Of a stretch of DNA of 27,669 nucleotides, positions 25,020 to 27,669 are shown piece by piece. The notes under the pieces were generated by a model. The model was not told where the DNA came from, did no database searches, and worked only from the letters and a program-made list of their open reading frames with translations. The position numbers and the translations under genes are program-made. Source of the stretch: Saonia sp964398035 (GTDB lineage Bacteria; Bacteroidota; Bacteroidia; Flavobacteriales; Flavobacteriaceae); NCBI GenBank assembly GCA_964398035.1, contig CAYNLI010000028.1, positions 1-27,669 of the forward strand. Reading direction: 5' to 3'. Positions within the stretch are counted from its first letter, which is position 1; each line of letters begins with the position of its first letter.

Positions 25020-26588
25020 ATGGCAGGAGGAAAACAATCACCACGTCAGAAGATGGTAAACTTAATGTACCTAGTCTTCATATGTATGTTGGCGTTAAAC
25101 ATGAGTAAAGAAGTCTTAGCAGCATTCGGTCTAATGAACGAAAAAATGGAGACTTCCAATATTAAAACCGGAGAGAGCAATCTTGCTTTCTTGAGCGGTT
25201 TGGAAACCAAAGCGTCTGAAAATGGGGAAAAATTTGGCCCTTTATTTAAGAAAGCGCAAGAAATTAAGAACTTGTCCCAAGAGTACTTTGATTATTTAGA
25301 AAATCTTAAAGTTGCAATAACCAAAGAGGTAAAAGATCCAAAGGATTATGCCGTTATGGATAAGTCTGATTATTTAGACGATAAGTTTTTCCAAGGAGAT
25401 AATCTTGGAAAAGAAGGTAAAGAATTCTTAAAAAGAATCAATGATTACCGTACTAAAGTTTCTGCTATTTTACCAGAAGAGATGAAAGAGGTTAGATCTG
25501 CTGTTGAAGTTAGATTTAAGGTAGGAGATGCCAATGGTAAAGTTAAAAAAAGAGATGGTACAAAGCAAGACTGGTTAAACTACCACTATGAAGGGTTTCC
25601 TTTAATAGCGTCTTTGACCAAATTGACTGTATTGCAATCTGATATTAAAGCAACTGAAGAAGATGCTTTAAAAGCAATGTTGCAAGGGCAATTGACAGCA
25701 GAAATTTCTATGAACAATTACTCTACTTTGTTGCAGCCTAAGAAAACAGCGTTTTATGCGGGTGATAGATTTGAAGGTAGCATAGTATTGGGTCGTACGG
25801 ATAATTCTACAAAACCAGACAGAGCAGAATTGACTTTAGATGGTAGAAAATTAACTGAAGGTAAAGACTACAAATTTGAAGGTGGTGGTGTTCAGTTATT
25901 GATCAGTGCAGGTAATCCTGGAGATCATTCAATAGAAGGTAAATTAATATTTAAGCAAGATGGTGAAGAAATTGAAGTGGAAGTTTCATCTTCTTTTGCT
26001 ACTATTTCTAAGCCTAATGCTGCTTTGATCGCTGCTGATAAAATGAATGTGGTATACCGTGGTGTTGCCAATCCAATGACAATTTCTATTCCTGGAATAC
26101 CAAGTAATAATGTAACTGCAAAAGCTGCTGGTCTTAAAAGAAGAAGTGGTAGTTCTTATGTTATGAACCCTAGAAAAGGAAGAACAGTTAAGATTACCGC
26201 TTATGGTAAGTTGCCTGATGGAAGTCCAGTATCTTCTAGTGCTGAATTTAGAATCAAGGATATTCCAAGACCGGCAGGTTCTATTAGAGGAGAGTCTGGT
26301 AGTGCAAAAATGCCAAGAAAAAACTTGGAAATTGCAACTGTTGGAGCCATATTGGAAGATTTTGATTTTGATTTGAACCTTGGCGTAAGCGGGTTTAAAT
26401 TTAAAGTGCCAGGACAACCAACTGTTAACGTAAAAGGAAACAAGTTGGATTCTAGAGCAAAGTCAGCTCTTAGAAGAGCAAAAAGAGGTGATGCAGTACA
26501 GATTTTTGATGTACAAGGATATATCACGAACAATAGGAGTTATAAGTTGAAGAAAGTATCTCCAGTTGTTATTGAGATTACAAACTAG
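25020..26588 (+). CDS. gldM: GldM, inner-membrane motor shaft of the type IX secretion system
   Basis: A 522-residue protein with a short cytoplasmic start (MAGGKQSPRQK), one membrane helix at about 12-33 and a long periplasmic part made of successive domains (roughly 40-225 helical, then beta-rich segments to the end). The dimer spans the periplasm and transmits motion from GldL to the GldK-GldN ring. Arg9, which pairs with the essential GldL glutamate in the F. johnsoniae structure, is conserved at the same position. Length is typical. It follows gldL by 54 bases; a stem-loop lies between it and gldN. Confidence 0.97.
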   Translation: MAGGKQSPRQKMVNLMYLVFICMLALNMSKEVLAAFGLMNEKMETSNIKTGESNLAFLSGLETKASENGEKFGPLFKKAQEIKNLSQEYFDYLENLKVAITKEVKDPKDYAVMDKSDYLDDKFFQGDNLGKEGKEFLKRINDYRTKVSAILPEEMKEVRSAVEVRFKVGDANGKVKKRDGTKQDWLNYHYEGFPLIASLTKLTVLQSDIKATEEDALKAMLQGQLTAEISMNNYSTLLQPKKTAFYAGDRFEGSIVLGRTDNSTKPDRAELTLDGRKLTEGKDYKFEGGGVQLLISAGNPGDHSIEGKLIFKQDGEEIEVEVSSSFATISKPNAALIAADKMNVVYRGVANPMTISIPGIPSNNVTAKAAGLKRRSGSSYVMNPRKGRTVKITAYGKLPDGSPVSSSAEFRIKDIPRPAGSIRGESGSAKMPRKNLEIATVGAILEDFDFDLNLGVSGFKFKVPGQPTVNVKGNKLDSRAKSALRRAKRGDAVQIFDVQGYITNNRSYKLKKVSPVVIEITN

Positions 26589-26613
26589 TGAATATTACTT
26601 TTTAATGAAATGA

Positions 26614-26661
26614 GCCAATTAGCCGTATAATGCTTTTATAAACAGAATACAGCTAATTGGC
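26614..26661 (+). repeat. Long inverted repeat (stem-loop) between gldM and gldN
   Basis: GCCAATTAGC (26614-26623) is perfectly complementary to GCTAATTGGC (26652-26661). Inside, after one C-A mismatch, GTAT (26625-26628) pairs with ATAC (26647-26650), giving 14 pairs over 15 positions and an 18-base loop. No T-tract follows, so it is not a standard terminator. It fills much of the 113-base intergenic gap and may act on the mRNA. Confidence 0.8.
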
Positions 26662-26701
26662 AAATTTTATCTAACAAGTAAAAACAAATAAATTTTAACA
26701 A

Positions 26702-27604
26702 ATGAATTGGAAGAATGTTTTATTAATAGGAGCTGTAACATTGTTGCCAGTATCCATTATGGCACAGGCAAATATTTTGAATGCCAAATTGCCACAGGAA
26801 ATTGGAGTAAAGACAGAAGCGCAGATTGCGCTAGATAATGATACTCCTCTAGACTACGCTTATGTGGATGATAGAGATATTCTTTGGTCCAAAACTTTAT
26901 GGGAAACCATAGATTTAGATGAGCGTGTCAATTTTCCTTTATACTATCCAACGGATACCATTGATATAGGATCTGATAGAAGGTCTTTATACGATGTTTT
27001 TATGAAGAACATTAAAAATGGGAAACTAACGGACGTATATGTAGATTCTTATTTTACGGAGAAAAGAAAAATTGAAGATTTGGATGCCACTTTGAAAAAA
27101 GTGGACACAACAGATTTTGGATATGAGCAATATAATGCAGGTGAAGAAATTTCTCCAGAGTATATTAATGAAAGAGAACTTACAGCTGCGGATATTGAAG
27201 AATACCATATTAAAGGCATGTGGTATTTTGATAAGCGTTTAGGTGAATTAAAATATCGTTTGTTGGGAATTGCACCAGTTGCACCAGATGTTAACTTTAT
27301 AGATGATGAGTCTATGGATTTAGAAGATGCTAAAGTAGAATTGTTCTGGGTTTGGTTTCCAAGCGCAAGAGAAATTTTGCATGAGGCTAAAGTGTTTAAC
27401 CAACGTAATTCTGCAAGACCCATATCTTTTGATATGCTGTTGAACGCAAGAAGGTTCAATGCGGTAATTTATAGAGAGGACAATGTTCATGGAGACCGTA
27501 AGGTCAATGACTATGTTGCTGACAATGCATTGTTCCAATTACTAGAAGCTAAACGTATTAAAGAAGCTATTAGAGATAGAGAGCAAGATATGTGGGCCTA
27601 TTAA
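26702..27604 (+). CDS. gldN: GldN, periplasmic ring protein of the type IX secretion/gliding system
   Basis: A 300-residue exported protein. The signal peptide probably ends after Ala21 (SIMA, then QANIL). The mature part contains GldN/PorN landmarks such as LWSKTLWETIDLDERVNFPLY (from residue 61), KNIKNGKLTDVYVDSYF at 102-118, GMWYFDKRLGELKYRLLGIA near 172-191 and VELFWVWFPSAREIL near 212-226. With GldK it forms the ring under the outer membrane and is needed for gliding and secretion. It lies last in gldKLMN within the window, 113 bases after gldM. Full length; the stop is at 27602-27604. Confidence 0.97.
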   Translation: MNWKNVLLIGAVTLLPVSIMAQANILNAKLPQEIGVKTEAQIALDNDTPLDYAYVDDRDILWSKTLWETIDLDERVNFPLYYPTDTIDIGSDRRSLYDVFMKNIKNGKLTDVYVDSYFTEKRKIEDLDATLKKVDTTDFGYEQYNAGEEISPEYINERELTAADIEEYHIKGMWYFDKRLGELKYRLLGIAPVAPDVNFIDDESMDLEDAKVELFWVWFPSAREILHEAKVFNQRNSARPISFDMLLNARRFNAVIYREDNVHGDRKVNDYVADNALFQLLEAKRIKEAIRDREQDMWAY

Positions 27605-27669
27605 CAAGAACCCATATAAAATTATATTGAATTCCAATTCAAGTATAAAATAAAAAAGCTGCACTTAAG

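Noticed and set aside
27626..27669. Possible terminator after gldN (TTGAATT/AATTCAA repeat and an A-run followed by GCTGC)
   Set aside because: The first repeat has a 2-base loop and weak AT pairs. The second may be the left half of a terminator, but the window ends before any partner arm can be seen.
1..27669. tRNA, rRNA, CRISPR arrays, insertion sequences, prophage genes
   Set aside because: No tRNA-like cloverleaf in the gaps, no regularly spaced repeats, no transposase or integrase motif in any likely gene.

Overview
The window is chromosomal DNA from a member of the Bacteroidota, almost certainly family Flavobacteriaceae. The base composition is AT-rich, several starts are preceded by TAnnTTTG-type -7 boxes, Shine-Dalgarno sequences are weak or absent, and the gliding/type IX secretion genes gldK-gldL-gldM-gldN are present. 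The genus cannot be fixed from the sequence. I see no tRNA, rRNA, CRISPR array, insertion sequence or prophage, and no gene-free stretch longer than about 180 bases.

Layout. (1) 69-875 (+): a membrane-anchored or secreted DNA/RNA non-specific endonuclease, convergent with and overlapping the end of rodA. (2) 872-6387 (-): the cell-shape operon mreB-mreC-mreD-PBP2-rodA, with overlapping genes read from a likely promoter in front of mreB. (3) 6444-8521 (-): purH and a GAF-domain protein resembling free-methionine-sulfoxide reductase, each with its own likely -7 box. (4) 8695-10787 (+): a two-gene envelope cassette, a Cys-Cys-containing beta-barrel-like protein and a DUF3179 lipoprotein, closed by a 15-bp stem terminator that also serves groEL from the other side. 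(5) 10861-12793 (-): groES-groEL, preceded by an excellent sigma-54 (-24/-12) promoter match and a cluster of TGNCA pentamers. (6) 12941-17587 (-): miaB, a receiver-less sigma-54 activator, lptE, a TPR-like protein and secG, apparently one transcription unit ending in a hairpin that coincides with the groES upstream element. (7) 17728-18981 (+): a lipoprotein with LVIVD-type beta-propeller repeats. (8) 19102-22756 (+): topA and a translationally coupled arginase-fold protein whose metal ligands are partly lost. (9) 22872-27604 (+): gldK, gldL, gldM, gldN, the core of the type IX secretion/gliding machine.

How the genes work together. The mre-PBP2-RodA block is the elongasome that makes lateral-wall peptidoglycan. 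GldL and GldM form the proton-driven motor and GldK and GldN the periplasmic/outer-membrane ring of the type IX system; residues known to couple the motor are conserved here. LptE, SecG and GroESL are general envelope and protein-folding functions.

The most interesting signals are the apparent sigma-54 control of groESL beside a gene for a sigma-54 activator, with a shared TGNCA-N3-TGNCA motif in front of both groES and miaB; the probable arginase pseudoenzyme placed directly before gldK; and a long, nearly perfect stem-loop between gldM and gldN. I found no wholly new multi-gene system: most of the window is conserved core chromosome with two small accessory envelope insertions.
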